Source of the DNA: Hyphomicrobiaceae bacterium
GTDB lineage: Bacteria > Pseudomonadota > Alphaproteobacteria > Rhizobiales > Hyphomicrobiaceae
Assembly: GCA_020638055.1 (NCBI GenBank)
Contig: JACKJH010000001.1
Location: 682,001-746,000 of the forward strand
Length of the DNA: 64,000 bases
Direction: 5' to 3'
Shown: positions 8,100 to 16,706 of the stretch, piece by piece
Numbering within the stretch: the stretch's first letter is position 1
Layout: the number at the start of each line of letters is the position of its first letter
Made by a program: the position numbers and the translations under genes
The notes under the pieces: generated by a model
The model's input: only the letters and a program-made list of their open reading frames with translations
The model's database searches: none
Told to the model about the DNA's origin: nothing

Positions 8100-8495
8100 G
8101 GGAGACCAATCTGCTCGCGTATAAAGGTGCGGGTTGCCACTTGGCGGCGTTTGCGGCTGTTATGCTGGCGGGTGGGGAGCTTCCATGCCGGTGCCCCCAA
8201 TCCGGAAGTTTAGTGGCCGGGCGGGCTTGCTGGTTATATAAAGGTCCCGTTCCCACTCACGCTAGCGCAAAAACGCGGGGCAGTTTCGGTTTGAACGGCT
8301 GGTCGGTGACCGGCTAAGCAATCCAAACGGATAAGACCCCCATCCGTCGGCACACCGACGGCGCGGCGAGGCAAAGGGGCGTTAGGGCGTCACAGCGGAC
8401 ATTCTTGTTGTCCCCGGAGGCGTCCAGTGTGCAGATTTCGCACGCCCCGCCTTGATGCCTATCTTCAAGCCTGATCGTGTTCTGGAGGTCCAACC
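8100..8495. other. Divergent ccmA/acnA intergenic region
   Basis: A 396-bp gap between divergent genes, so it should hold both promoters. Visible features are a hairpin CCGTCGG-CACA-CCGACGG near 8343-8361 and, just before acnA, GGAGG at about 8484-8488 serving a TTG start. I do not see a clear -35/-10 pair or a known riboswitch, and no credible gene. Confidence 0.4.
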
Positions 8496-11216
8496 TTGAG
8501 CGCCAACTCCCCAACATCCCTCGACAGCTTCAATTGCCGCCGAACCCTCACTGCCGCTGGCAAGGATTACGTCTATTATGATTTGAAGGAGGCAGAGAAA
8601 AACGGCCTTTCGGGTGTTTCAAAGTTGCCTTACTCCATGAAGGTTCTGCTTGAAAACCTGTTGCGGAACGAGGACGGGCGCTCGGTCAAAAAATCAGACA
8701 TCGAGGCGGTTGCAGCGTGGCTTAATGACAAAGGATCAGCAGGCCACGAGATCGCCTATCGACCGGCCCGGGTTTTGATGCAGGACTTCACCGGCGTGCC
8801 GGCGGTCGTCGACCTTGCGGCCATGCGTGACGGTATCAAATCATTGGGCGGAGATCCGCAAAAGATCAATCCGCTGGTGCCCGTCGACCTGGTTATCGAT
8901 CATTCGGTGATCGTCGATGAATTTGGCAACCCGAGTGCATTCGCGCGCAACGTGGAGCTGGAATACCAGCGCAACGGTGAGCGCTACCGGTTCTTGAAAT
9001 GGGGCCAGCAGGCGTTCGAGAATTTCCGGGTCGTACCGCCAGGCACCGGCATCTGCCACCAGGTCAACACTGAATATCTCGGTCAGACGGTCTGGACCAA
9101 ACAGGAGGGCGGTGAAACGATTGCCTATCCTGACACGTGTGTCGGCACGGACTCGCACACCACGATGATAAACGGGCTTGGCGTGCTTGGCTGGGGCGTT
9201 GGAGGCATCGAAGCCGAGGCCGCCATGCTCGGCCAGCCCGTATCCATGCTGTTGCCTGAAGTGATCGGATTCAAGCTGACTGGCAAGCTCGCCGAGGGTG
9301 TAACGGCCACCGACCTGGTGCTGACCGTTGTGCAGATGTTGCGTAAGAAGGGTGTCGTCGGCAAGTTTGTCGAATTCTATGGCGAAGGTCTCGGCCACCT
9401 TACGCTTTCCGACCGGGCCACGATCGGCAACATGGGCCCTGAATACGGTGCCACCTGCGGCTTCTTCCCGGTCGACGATGAAACGCTCAACTACCTCAAC
9501 ATCACTGGCCGCGATGCGGACCGCATCGCGCTTGTCGAAGCCTATTGCAAGGCGCAGGGCATGTTCCGCCAGACCGGCTCTGAGCATCCGGTGTTCACCG
9601 ACACGCTGGAACTCGCGCTGGAAGACGTGGTGCCTTCAATGGCGGGACCAAAGCGGCCCGAAGGGCGTATTCCGCTTACCGGCATCGCATCTGGTTTCAA
9701 AGACGCGCTGGTCAGCGAATACAACAAGGACGCAGGCACGGCGGGCACGCGATTCCCGGTGGGCGGTGCTGATTACGACCTTGGTCACGGCGACGTCGCA
9801 ATCGCTGCGATCACGTCCTGCACCAACACCTCCAATCCCTCAGTGCTGATCGCCGCAGGGCTCGTCGCGCGCAAGGCCAACCAGCTCGGCCTCAAGCAAA
9901 AGCCGTGGGTAAAGACCTCATTGGCACCTGGCTCGCAGGTTGTTGCTGAATATCTCGACAAGTCGGGGCTGCAAAAAGAACTCGACCAGATCGGTTTCAA
10001 TCTGGTCGGCTTCGGGTGCACGACGTGCATTGGTAACTCTGGCCCTCTGCCTGCACCGATCTCCAAGACCATAAACGATAAAGGCCTTATTGCCGCGGGC
10101 GTACTTTCCGGCAACCGCAACTTCGAGGGCCGCATCTCGCCAGACGTGCAGGCTAATTACCTAGCCTCGCCGCCGCTGGTCGTGGCCTACGCCTTGGCCG
10201 GCACCGTGACCAAGGACCTGACGAAAGAGCCGCTCGGACAAGGGAAGTACGGCAAGGACGTTTATCTCAAGGATGTCTGGCCGACTTCCGCGGAGATCCA
10301 AGACTTCATTTCAAAATACGTTACCAGAGACCTCTACCAGACCAAGTATGCCGATGTGTTCAAGGGCGATGCGAACTGGCAGGCCGTGCAGGTGCCTGAC
10401 GGTGAAACCTATGCCTGGGACGATGGATCGACCTACGTGCAGAACCCGCCATATTTTGCCGGCATGCCGAAAGCGCCAGGAGCTACGGGCGATATAATAA
10501 ATGCACGCATTCTTGGTTTGCTTGGCGACAAAATCACCACGGACCATATTTCACCGGCCGGATCAATCAAGGCCGCAAGCCCGGCCGGGCGATACCTCTT
10601 GGACCACAATGTGCAACCCGTCGACTTCAACCAGTACGGTACGCGGCGCGGCAACCATGAGGTGATGATGCGAGGCACGTTTGCCAACATTCGCATCAAG
10701 AACTTCATGAACAAGGATGCGTCTGGCGCTGTTCAAGAGGGTGGCAACACCGTTCACTACCCGAGCGGCGAGAACTTGCCGATCTACGATGCAGCGATGC
10801 GCTATCGCAGCGAAAACGTGCCATTGGTCGTGTTCGCGGGCGTTGAATACGGCAATGGTTCGTCGCGCGACTGGGCTGCCAAAGGTACCAATCTGCTTGG
10901 CGTCAAGGCTGTGATCGCGCAATCGTTCGAACGCATTCATCGTTCCAACCTGGTTGGGATGGGGATTGTACCGTTCGTGTTTGAAGAGGGAACGTCGTGG
11001 CAGTCGCTTGGTCTCACCGGCGATGAAACGGTTTCGATAAAAGGGCTCGCGAACGTCAAGCCGCGCCAGAAGATGACCGCTGAGATCACATTCGCCGATG
11101 GCACCAAGAAGAACGTTCCACTTCTGTGCCGTATCGATACGCTTGATGAGCTGGAGTACTACAAGAACGGCGGCATTTTACAGTATGTGCTGCGCAACCT
11201 TGCCACCGCCGCCTGA
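8496..11216 (+). CDS. acnA: Aconitate hydratase AcnA
   Basis: A 906-residue monomeric aconitase of the IRP/AcnA branch, catalysing citrate to isocitrate via cis-aconitate in the TCA cycle. [4Fe-4S] ligands are visible as the Cys of AITSCTNTSNPSV and the two Cys of GFGCTTCIGNSG. Substrate-binding stretches include CVGTDSHTTMINGLGVLGWG and, in the swivelling domain, YGNGSSRDWAAKG. The start is TTG with GGAGG 8 bases upstream; no ATG fits as well, and the protein begins SANSPTSLDSF as is usual for this family. A GC hairpin follows the stop. Confidence 0.97.
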   Translation: MSANSPTSLDSFNCRRTLTAAGKDYVYYDLKEAEKNGLSGVSKLPYSMKVLLENLLRNEDGRSVKKSDIEAVAAWLNDKGSAGHEIAYRPARVLMQDFTGVPAVVDLAAMRDGIKSLGGDPQKINPLVPVDLVIDHSVIVDEFGNPSAFARNVELEYQRNGERYRFLKWGQQAFENFRVVPPGTGICHQVNTEYLGQTVWTKQEGGETIAYPDTCVGTDSHTTMINGLGVLGWGVGGIEAEAAMLGQPVSMLLPEVIGFKLTGKLAEGVTATDLVLTVVQMLRKKGVVGKFVEFYGEGLGHLTLSDRATIGNMGPEYGATCGFFPVDDETLNYLNITGRDADRIALVEAYCKAQGMFRQTGSEHPVFTDTLELALEDVVPSMAGPKRPEGRIPLTGIASGFKDALVSEYNKDAGTAGTRFPVGGADYDLGHGDVAIAAITSCTNTSNPSVLIAAGLVARKANQLGLKQKPWVKTSLAPGSQVVAEYLDKSGLQKELDQIGFNLVGFGCTTCIGNSGPLPAPISKTINDKGLIAAGVLSGNRNFEGRISPDVQANYLASPPLVVAYALAGTVTKDLTKEPLGQGKYGKDVYLKDVWPTSAEIQDFISKYVTRDLYQTKYADVFKGDANWQAVQVPDGETYAWDDGSTYVQNPPYFAGMPKAPGATGDIINARILGLLGDKITTDHISPAGSIKAASPAGRYLLDHNVQPVDFNQYGTRRGNHEVMMRGTFANIRIKNFMNKDASGAVQEGGNTVHYPSGENLPIYDAAMRYRSENVPLVVFAGVEYGNGSSRDWAAKGTNLLGVKAVIAQSFERIHRSNLVGMGIVPFVFEEGTSWQSLGLTGDETVSIKGLANVKPRQKMTAEITFADGTKKNVPLLCRIDTLDELEYYKNGGILQYVLRNLATAA

Positions 11217-11250
11217 AGATCGGCGCATTCAGCCGGCACTGACATACCTA

Positions 11251-11275
11251 CGGCCGCCTTCGGGCGGCCGTTAAT
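11251..11275 (+). terminator. Possible acnA terminator
   Basis: Perfect stem CGGCCGCC-TTCG-GGCGGCCG at 11251-11270, 35 bp after the acnA stop, followed by a weakly T-rich GTTAATGTTTG. The hairpin is strong but the T tract is poor, so it could equally be a mRNA 3'-protecting structure. Confidence 0.6.
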
Positions 11276-11283
11276 GTTTGCAG

Positions 11284-11336
11284 CTAGAGCGCATTTTCTG
11301 TGACGAACCAGTATCCACTTACTCGGAAAATGCTTA
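11284..11336. repeat. Family-B right-arm half repeat
   Basis: Only the right-arm hairpin of family B is present: TAGAGCGCATTTTC..GACGAACCAG..ACTCGGAAAATGCT. The left GATCC arm is missing. It lies between acnA and the DUF1223 gene. Confidence 0.7.
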
Positions 11337-11444
11337 AGCGTAACCCATTCGTGACTCGTATTTGACTGTATCGTCAGTCATGTAATGATCGACGTCATGA
11401 ATTCGTAAATTCGAAAACAGCCAGCGAGACTCGATCCTTTGCAC

Positions 11445-12284
11445 ATGGCAATGACGGCTACAAAGCTCAATAGTTTACGAAACACCCGCCGATATCGGGT
11501 TGCAATTGCGGCTACCATCGTGATCGCGGCCGTCACGGCTTTGGTCCGCCCGAGCAGCGCAAATGCTGCCGAACCCGTTGCAAATAGCCAGACAACTGCA
11601 GTGGGCATAGCTAATGAGCCGGTGACCGTATCGGCCGTCATCGAACTGTTCACCAGCCAGGGTTGTTCATCATGCCCGCCGGCGGACCGACTGCTTCAGA
11701 GTTATGCCAAGCGTCAGGACGTGATGGCGTTATCGTACCCAGTCGACTACTGGGATTATCTGGGCTGGAAGGACACACTGGCTTCGGAGAAAAATTCCGA
11801 ACGCCAGCGCGGATACGCCAAGACGCGGGGCGATGGGTCGGTTTATACGCCGCAAGCTGTGATCAATGGCGTCGCTCATGCGGTGGGCTCGGATCGCTCA
11901 GAGATCGAAAAGCAGATTGCAAAGACGGCATTGAAATTCGCTGCCAAGCGCGTACCGATACGCTTCTGGCGGACATCAAACATGATCATTGTGGAAACCG
12001 CTTCGGCACCTGCCGGTTTGCAGGTGAAGGAGGCAACGATTTGGTTGGCGCCGGTTCGCGAGGAAGTAGAAGTTGAAATTGAGCACGGCGAGAACCACGG
12101 TAAATCTTTGAAGTATTGCAACGTCGTGCACGAACTGATGCCGATTGGAGTGTGGACCGGACAGGCGATGCGCATTCAGTTGGCGGCAAGGCCGTTTCTC
12201 AGACCCGGTAACACCCGTTATGCGGTTTTGATGCAGGAGGGGACTACGGGCGCCATTCTCGGTGCGGCCTGGATGGGTTGGTGA
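11445..12284 (+). CDS. DUF1223 family secreted thiol protein
   Basis: About 279 residues. After a basic N-terminus and a hydrophobic stretch (VAIAATIVIAAVTALV) comes a thioredoxin-like DUF1223 domain with VIELFTSQGCSSCPPADRLL, whose CSSC is a CXXC redox motif. YPVDYWDYLGWKDTLAS and GDGSVYTPQAVING are typical of the family. The function is not established; periplasmic redox activity is inference. ATG at 11445 is preferred over a TTG two codons earlier; ATG 11451 is an alternative. Its position after acnA is conserved among rhizobia as far as I recall. Confidence 0.85.
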   Translation: MAMTATKLNSLRNTRRYRVAIAATIVIAAVTALVRPSSANAAEPVANSQTTAVGIANEPVTVSAVIELFTSQGCSSCPPADRLLQSYAKRQDVMALSYPVDYWDYLGWKDTLASEKNSERQRGYAKTRGDGSVYTPQAVINGVAHAVGSDRSEIEKQIAKTALKFAAKRVPIRFWRTSNMIIVETASAPAGLQVKEATIWLAPVREEVEVEIEHGENHGKSLKYCNVVHELMPIGVWTGQAMRIQLAARPFLRPGNTRYAVLMQEGTTGAILGAAWMGW

Positions 12285-12352
12285 ATTTTCGAGCCTCGAT
12301 CATCGGGCGCGGTCGGGCGTTGTTAGAGCGTCGTGCGTTATATCAGGATCAT

Positions 12353-13072
12353 TCAATCCCACGAGATGGCGAACTTTTCCCGAAGCATGCGACGCCCCTT
12401 GTGGGTTACGTCGACAGCGCGGCTGCCACTGCGGCGGCGAACCCAGGCCAGATCAAGAAACCGCGCCAACATGGCTGTTCCCACTTTTCCTGCCAAATGA
12501 TACCGCCGTTCGCTCCAATCGAGGCATAACCTGCATTGATGATGGGCAGTGCCAACGCCTTGGTGCCCGTCTTCGCTTACATGCGCCTGGCGAATAACAA
12601 CGCCCAGGCTCTCAAGGAATATATGCCCGGACTGCGTGAGTTGCGTTGCATCGGCAGTCGAAACAAGGTGGCCACGCTCCAACAGCGCGCTGGTCATTGC
12701 TACACCGAGATAACCGCCGAGGTGGTCGTAACAGGTTCGCGCAAACCGCACTGCATCATCACGGGGACCTGTTTTCTGGCGAACGACGTCACTTGGTGAA
12801 ATCGCTGAAGCCTGAAGGATGGTTTTGATCATGTGTGCAACATCAGGCCCGGCCAGCCGGTAGTAGCGGTGGCGTCCCTGCGCGGCTACGCCCAGCACAC
12901 CTGCACGAAGTAATTGTGCGAGATGCCTGCCTGCCGTTTGCGGCGTCACACCAGCCGCGCTCGACAGCTCGTTAGCGGTCAATGCCCTGCCGTCGATGAG
13001 CGCCAACAGCATCATGGTGCTTGGTGTGTCGCCCATCAACGCCTTTACTTGGCTAATCTTGACGCTTGTCAT
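12353..13072 (-). CDS. ArsR-type winged-helix transcriptional regulator
   Basis: A 239-residue protein. The N-terminal 90 residues form an ArsR-like winged helix: LMGDTPSTMMLLALIDGRALTANELSSAAGVTP, recognition helix PQTAGRHLAQLLRAGVL, and wing AAQGRHRYYRL. The C-terminal extension of about 140 residues contains His and Cys residues (THHQCRLCLDW-like region, read AHHQCRLCLDW) that could bind a metal or thiol ligand; this is inference. The start at 13072 has GAAGGTG about 8 bases upstream; the open frame extends 8 codons further. No obvious target gene is adjacent, since it is flanked by the DUF1223 gene and an M3 peptidase. Confidence 0.82.
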   Translation of the reverse strand: MTSVKISQVKALMGDTPSTMMLLALIDGRALTANELSSAAGVTPQTAGRHLAQLLRAGVLGVAAQGRHRYYRLAGPDVAHMIKTILQASAISPSDVVRQKTGPRDDAVRFARTCYDHLGGYLGVAMTSALLERGHLVSTADATQLTQSGHIFLESLGVVIRQAHVSEDGHQGVGTAHHQCRLCLDWSERRYHLAGKVGTAMLARFLDLAWVRRRSGSRAVDVTHKGRRMLREKFAISWD

Positions 13073-13097
13073 CTGTTGCACCTTCGGCCAAGGCACC

Positions 13098-13200
13098 TAG
13101 AGCGCATTCCGATCCGATGAAATCGGATTGGCGCTCTAGCTTCTTGTTTGGTCGCATTTTCTGCGACGAACCGGCGTCCACTTCGTCGGAAAATGCTCTA
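13098..13200. repeat. Family-B palindromic repeat, full copy (103 bp)
   Basis: A complete two-hairpin copy, TAGAGCGCATTCCGATCC through GTCGGAAAATGCTCTA, directly upstream of the ArsR-type gene. The outer ends TAGAGC and GCTCTA are inverted. The length of 103 bp is that reported for Brucella Bru-RS elements; sequence identity to those was not checked. Confidence 0.88.
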
Positions 13201-13240
13201 ATCGTCTGCTGATTGGTTGCGGTCCATCGCGTTGCAGTCT

Positions 13241-15409
13241 TCAAGCAAAGCCGCGGTTTTTCAACAGGCCGACAACTTCCGGCGGGCGGCCTCGGAATTT
13301 CACATAGGCCTCCTGCGGATCACGCATGTTGCCAGCGGAATAAACATAGCGCTTCAGGCGGTTTGCTGTTTTTCGGTCGAAGATATCGCCGGTCTCTTCA
13401 AATGCAGCGAAGGCATCGGCGTCCATCACCTCCGACCACATGTAGCTATAATAGCCCGCCGCGTAACCTGAGACGATATGCATGAAGTGCGGCAGGCGAT
13501 GACGCATGACGATTTCTTCTGGCATGTTGATTTCGCCAAGCACTTCGGCTTCGAATTTTTCCATGTCTTGCGGTGGATTGCTCAATTCGTAAAGTTTCAT
13601 GTCGACAAGGGCGGAAGCCGTGAACTCGACCGTCGCAAAGCCCTGATTGAAATTGCGCGCTGCTTTCAGTTTCTTCAAAAGCCGCTGGGGCATCGGTTTG
13701 CCGGTCTTGTGGTGCAGCGCGAATTTTGTCAGCACCTGAGGCTGCATCAACCAGTGCTCATAAAGCTGAGATGGCAACTCGACGAAATCGCGACTGACCG
13801 ACGTTCCCCATAACGTGGGATATGTGACATCCGACAACAGGCCGTGCAGACCGTGGCCGAACTCGTGGAACAAGGTGCGTGCATCGTCGAACGACAACAG
13901 CGTTGGTTCGCCTTCGGCCCCCTTGGCGAAATTCATGACGTTGATGATGATCGGGGTCGAGCCCTTGCCGAGCTTATGTTGCGAACGGAAACTCGACATC
14001 CATGCACCCGACCGCTTCGAAGAACGCGCGAAATAATCGCCCATGAACAGGCCGACGTGTGCGCCCTTGCGGTTTTGCACTTCCCATACCCGCACGTCGG
14101 GATGGTAGCGGGGGACGTCGTCCAAGGGCGAGAATTTCAGTCCAAAGAGGCGTTGGGCGCAATCGAACGCGGCAGCGATGATCTGATCGAGTTGCAGGTA
14201 GGGGCGCAACTCGGCTTCATCCAGGTCATAGCGCTCCTTGCGCACCTTCTCGGCATAGTAACGCCAATCGGATGCGGCAATCGGATGGTTCATACCCTCG
14301 CCGCGCGCAGCAGCGGCCAGTGCGTCGCGTTCATCGCCCGCCTTTGCAACGGCATGGCTCCAGACCTGAGAAAGCAGATCGTCCACCGCCGCGGGTGTTT
14401 TTGCCATGGTGTCGTCGAGAGCGAACTGGGCGAATGATTCATAACCCAGCAGGTGGGCCAGTTCTTGTCTCAGCCCGGCAATTTCCGTTAGTTTCGCGCG
14501 ATTGTCAGACGCACCGCCGTTGGCACCTCGCCTCGTCCACGCCTCGAATGCTATCTCGCGCAGATCGCGCCGCGCCGAAAATGTCAAAAACCCTTCCACG
14601 CTCGACCGCGCCAGCGTAATGACATGCTTGCCGGGCAAGCCGCGCTCATCAGCGGCACGCGCTGCCGATGCCCGGAAGCCATCGGGCAAGCCTTCGAGAT
14701 CGGTTTCGCCATCAAGCACCAATTGCCATGACTGCTCGTCTTTCAGCACGTTCTGCATAAATTCTGTGACGAGCGTCGCCAATCTTTCCTTGATGGCGGC
14801 CACTCGCTTTCTTTCGGCCGGTTTGAGCTTGGCGCCAGCGCGCACAAACGACACGTAGGTGCGTTCAAGAAGGCGTCTGGCTTCGGCATCAAGTTTCAAG
14901 GTGTCACGGCGCTGATAGAGAACGTCGATGCGTTTAAAAAGCCTGGCATCAAGCAGGATTGCGCTTTCGTGCCCGGCAAAGCGGGGTGAAACCTTGCGTG
15001 CTATCCCGGCGAGTTCGTCGTTGGAATCGGCAGCCTCCAGATTTGAAAATACACGCGCGACGCGTTCGAGCAGTGCGCCGGACTTCTCCATTGCCAGCAG
15101 CGTGTTTTGAAAGGTTGGCCGTGCCTTGCTGCTGGCGATCGAACGGATCTCGGCGCGGTGCTCAGCGAAGGCCTTGTTCAATGCCGGTTCGAAGTGCTCA
15201 GGTGCAATTTTCTGGAAAGGCGGGATGGCGAACGGCGTGCGCCAGGATGCAAGCAGCGGGTTGGACGTGTTGGTTTTACCTGCGCGTGTGGTTTTGACGG
15301 CGCGCGTTGCCTTGTGGCCTTTGGCAGCGCTTGGGACCAAACCGGCCTTTACCGAGCGCGAGCGGGGTGAACCGCTTTTCGATGTGGCGGCTTTCTTTCC
15401 TGTTGTCAT
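13241..15409 (-). CDS. M3 family metallopeptidase (oligopeptidase A/Dcp type)
   Basis: A 722-residue zinc oligopeptidase. HEFGHGLHGLL at about 515-525 supplies two zinc His and the catalytic Glu, and Glu in FVELPSQ about 25 residues later is the third ligand. Upstream LASWRTPFAIPPFQKIAPEHF is the usual family start, and the C-terminus YVYSAGNMRDPQEAYVKFRGRPP is typical. The first 50 residues are a Lys/Ala/Thr/Arg-rich low-complexity extension not found in E. coli PrlC or Dcp. The ATG at 15409 has GGGAG 9 bases upstream; a TTG three codons earlier is possible. Likely cytosolic peptide turnover. Confidence 0.93.
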   Translation of the reverse strand: MTTGKKAATSKSGSPRSRSVKAGLVPSAAKGHKATRAVKTTRAGKTNTSNPLLASWRTPFAIPPFQKIAPEHFEPALNKAFAEHRAEIRSIASSKARPTFQNTLLAMEKSGALLERVARVFSNLEAADSNDELAGIARKVSPRFAGHESAILLDARLFKRIDVLYQRRDTLKLDAEARRLLERTYVSFVRAGAKLKPAERKRVAAIKERLATLVTEFMQNVLKDEQSWQLVLDGETDLEGLPDGFRASAARAADERGLPGKHVITLARSSVEGFLTFSARRDLREIAFEAWTRRGANGGASDNRAKLTEIAGLRQELAHLLGYESFAQFALDDTMAKTPAAVDDLLSQVWSHAVAKAGDERDALAAAARGEGMNHPIAASDWRYYAEKVRKERYDLDEAELRPYLQLDQIIAAAFDCAQRLFGLKFSPLDDVPRYHPDVRVWEVQNRKGAHVGLFMGDYFARSSKRSGAWMSSFRSQHKLGKGSTPIIINVMNFAKGAEGEPTLLSFDDARTLFHEFGHGLHGLLSDVTYPTLWGTSVSRDFVELPSQLYEHWLMQPQVLTKFALHHKTGKPMPQRLLKKLKAARNFNQGFATVEFTASALVDMKLYELSNPPQDMEKFEAEVLGEINMPEEIVMRHRLPHFMHIVSGYAAGYYSYMWSEVMDADAFAAFEETGDIFDRKTANRLKRYVYSAGNMRDPQEAYVKFRGRPPEVVGLLKNRGFA

Positions 15410-15481
15410 TGCGTGCAACTCCCGAGCCCATCATTGCGTTGGGCCAAACATATGGTTGCATCTGGCGTATGAGGCAACGCG

Positions 15482-15522
15482 CAAAAAGCGACGAGGGCCG
15501 GTTGGGGGGAACCGGCCCTCGT
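15482..15522 (-). terminator. Strong rho-independent terminator on minus strand
   Basis: A 13-bp perfect stem (ACGAGGGCCGGTT with AACCGGCCCTCGT, loop of six C on the minus strand), followed on the minus strand by TCGCTTTTT. It ends a minus-strand transcript arriving from about 15.6-16.0 kb, ahead of the M3 peptidase gene. Confidence 0.75.
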
Positions 15523-15911
15523 GGGCACTTAGGAGAAGCACCATGCCTCAAGAAGAGGATTGCTGAGCGTCCAACCGGTGAAACTGACCCCGGGGGGTTG
15601 GGGGCTGATCGTCCAGAGCCACCCGGTTCGCCGCTGCTGCAATGACCTTAATCTCGCACGGCATTATGGCCATCGCCCGGCCTGATATTGACGTTGTTCG
15701 GTTGATGTTGGGGCGAAAATTTGATGTTTGTTGCTCGCTACTGAACGGGTGTAAGCACGGCAAAAAAGCCCGGTCCAGAAGATGTCCTCGGAGGGAACAG
15801 GGGGCTGATTTCCGAGACTGTAGCGGACCGGGCCAGGAGCCGATGAAAACTCTATTAACGCGATCTTTGAGGCCGTGAATGGGGGCTAATGTGGCCGGTT
15901 TGTGATTTTTA
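15523..15911 (-). ncRNA. Candidate structured small RNA region
   Basis: 389 bp without a credible protein gene, bounded by two minus-strand terminators. On the minus strand the motif AGCCCCC occurs three times (near 15605, 15804 and 15886), twice as ATCAGCCCCC inside a predicted loop closed by a stem: CTCGGA/TCCGAG at 15787-15816, and AACCGGGTG/CACCGGTT around 15582-15629. C-rich single-stranded loops are typical of rhizobial trans-acting small RNAs that pair with Shine-Dalgarno sequences. This is structure read by eye; no known family is claimed. Confidence 0.3.
15762..15833 (-). terminator. Terminator-like hairpin with C-rich loop
   Basis: Outer stem GGACCGGGC/GCCCGGTCC (15825-15833 with 15768-15776) followed on the minus strand by TTTTTT; an inner stem CTCGGA/TCCGAG presents a loop containing CAGCCCCC. 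It lies 79 bp after the small gene at 15912-16040, so it may end that mRNA or be the 3' end of a small RNA. Confidence 0.6.
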
Positions 15912-16040
15912 TTACTTATTGTTTCGAGTGAGCCCAACGCCACGGCCAAAGCTGTATTCAGCCCATTTCCAGATGAAGACTGCCGCGATGCCTGTTCGGA
16001 TCAATTCCGCCTTCGAGAGATCGCCGGCGTCGTTGCACAT
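15912..16040 (-). CDS. Small 42-residue hypothetical protein
   Basis: A short open frame beginning MCNDAGDLSKAELIRTG and ending GRGVGLTRNNK. It is supported by a strong Shine-Dalgarno sequence AAGGAGAT about 5 bases before the ATG at 16040 and by a terminator-like hairpin downstream. The centre AAVFIWKWAEYSFG is aromatic and partly hydrophobic, so peripheral membrane association is possible. No family is recognised. The open frame extends further upstream, but that part has no RBS and runs toward a repeat. Confidence 0.5.
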   Translation of the reverse strand: MCNDAGDLSKAELIRTGIAAVFIWKWAEYSFGRGVGLTRNNK

Positions 16041-16137
16041 CGGATCTCCTTGATTGAACGCAATTTTCGAGCGATTATTTTCCTGGTTCGTGTTCAGGTT
16101 GCCTAGACACATGAACACGATCTAACTTTCTGTTTGT

Positions 16138-16188
16138 CGACAAGTTTTTGACGGTTCTACCGCTGCACACTTCAGCTAAACTTGCTCT
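16138..16188. repeat. Degenerate family-A repeat
   Basis: GACAAGTTTTTGACGGTTCTACCG then CACACTTCAGCTAAACTTGCTC. The right half keeps the family-A sequence and the left half has drifted. It lies just upstream of the DUF2794 gene. Confidence 0.55.
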
Positions 16189-16209
16189 GGCACCAAGAGG
16201 GAGGCGCGA

Positions 16210-16641
16210 TTGAGCGAATCCGAACCGATAGTTGATTTTCGCCGGGTTTTGGCGGGTCGTGCAGCGCAAAACGACGCTGCTAGGCTTCAGGCTAACCCGG
16301 CAGGGGGCCAACCAGCTTCACCGGGCAGCCATCGTGAAACGGCGCCGACGACATTCAACCGTCTTGAGATTCGCGAAATTCTGCGCGTTTACGGACGGTA
16401 TGTCGCCAGCGGAGAATGGCGCGATTATGCGATCGACATGGGGCGGGAAACGGCGGTGTTCTCTATTTTCCGGCGTTCGAGTGAGTGTCCGATCTACCGG
16501 ATTACCAAATCACCAAAACTTGCCCGTCGCCAGGGCATGTATTCAGTGATTGCGGCAAGCGGCGTAATTCTCAAGCGCGGGCCCGATCTTCGCCGGGTGC
16601 TAGCCGTTCTGGACAAGTCGCCACGCCTGGTAAGCGGCTGA
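16210..16641 (+). CDS. DUF2794 family protein
   Basis: A 143-residue cytosolic protein of unknown function found in Rhizobiales. The first 50 residues are variable; the conserved part is TFNRLEIREILRVYGRYVASGEWRDYAID, then AVFSIFRRSSECPIYRITKSPKLARRQGMYSV. The start is TTG at 16210 with GGGAGG 6 bases upstream; no ATG fits. Family assignment is from memory of the motif. Confidence 0.82.
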   Translation: MSESEPIVDFRRVLAGRAAQNDAARLQANPAGGQPASPGSHRETAPTTFNRLEIREILRVYGRYVASGEWRDYAIDMGRETAVFSIFRRSSECPIYRITKSPKLARRQGMYSVIAASGVILKRGPDLRRVLAVLDKSPRLVSG

Positions 16642-16706
16642 AGCTCGAAGACTCATTTCGCGCGCCGCCGGAATTTGAATTTGCACCCACTTTGTGTGCG
16701 GTTTTT

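Noticed and set aside
8841..9587. 248-codon minus-strand frame within acnA
   Set aside because: Antisense to a fully conserved aconitase coding region.
15548..15949. 133-codon minus-strand frame across the structured region
   Set aside because: It runs through two hairpins, has no RBS and no protein-like pattern; structure at RNA level fits better.
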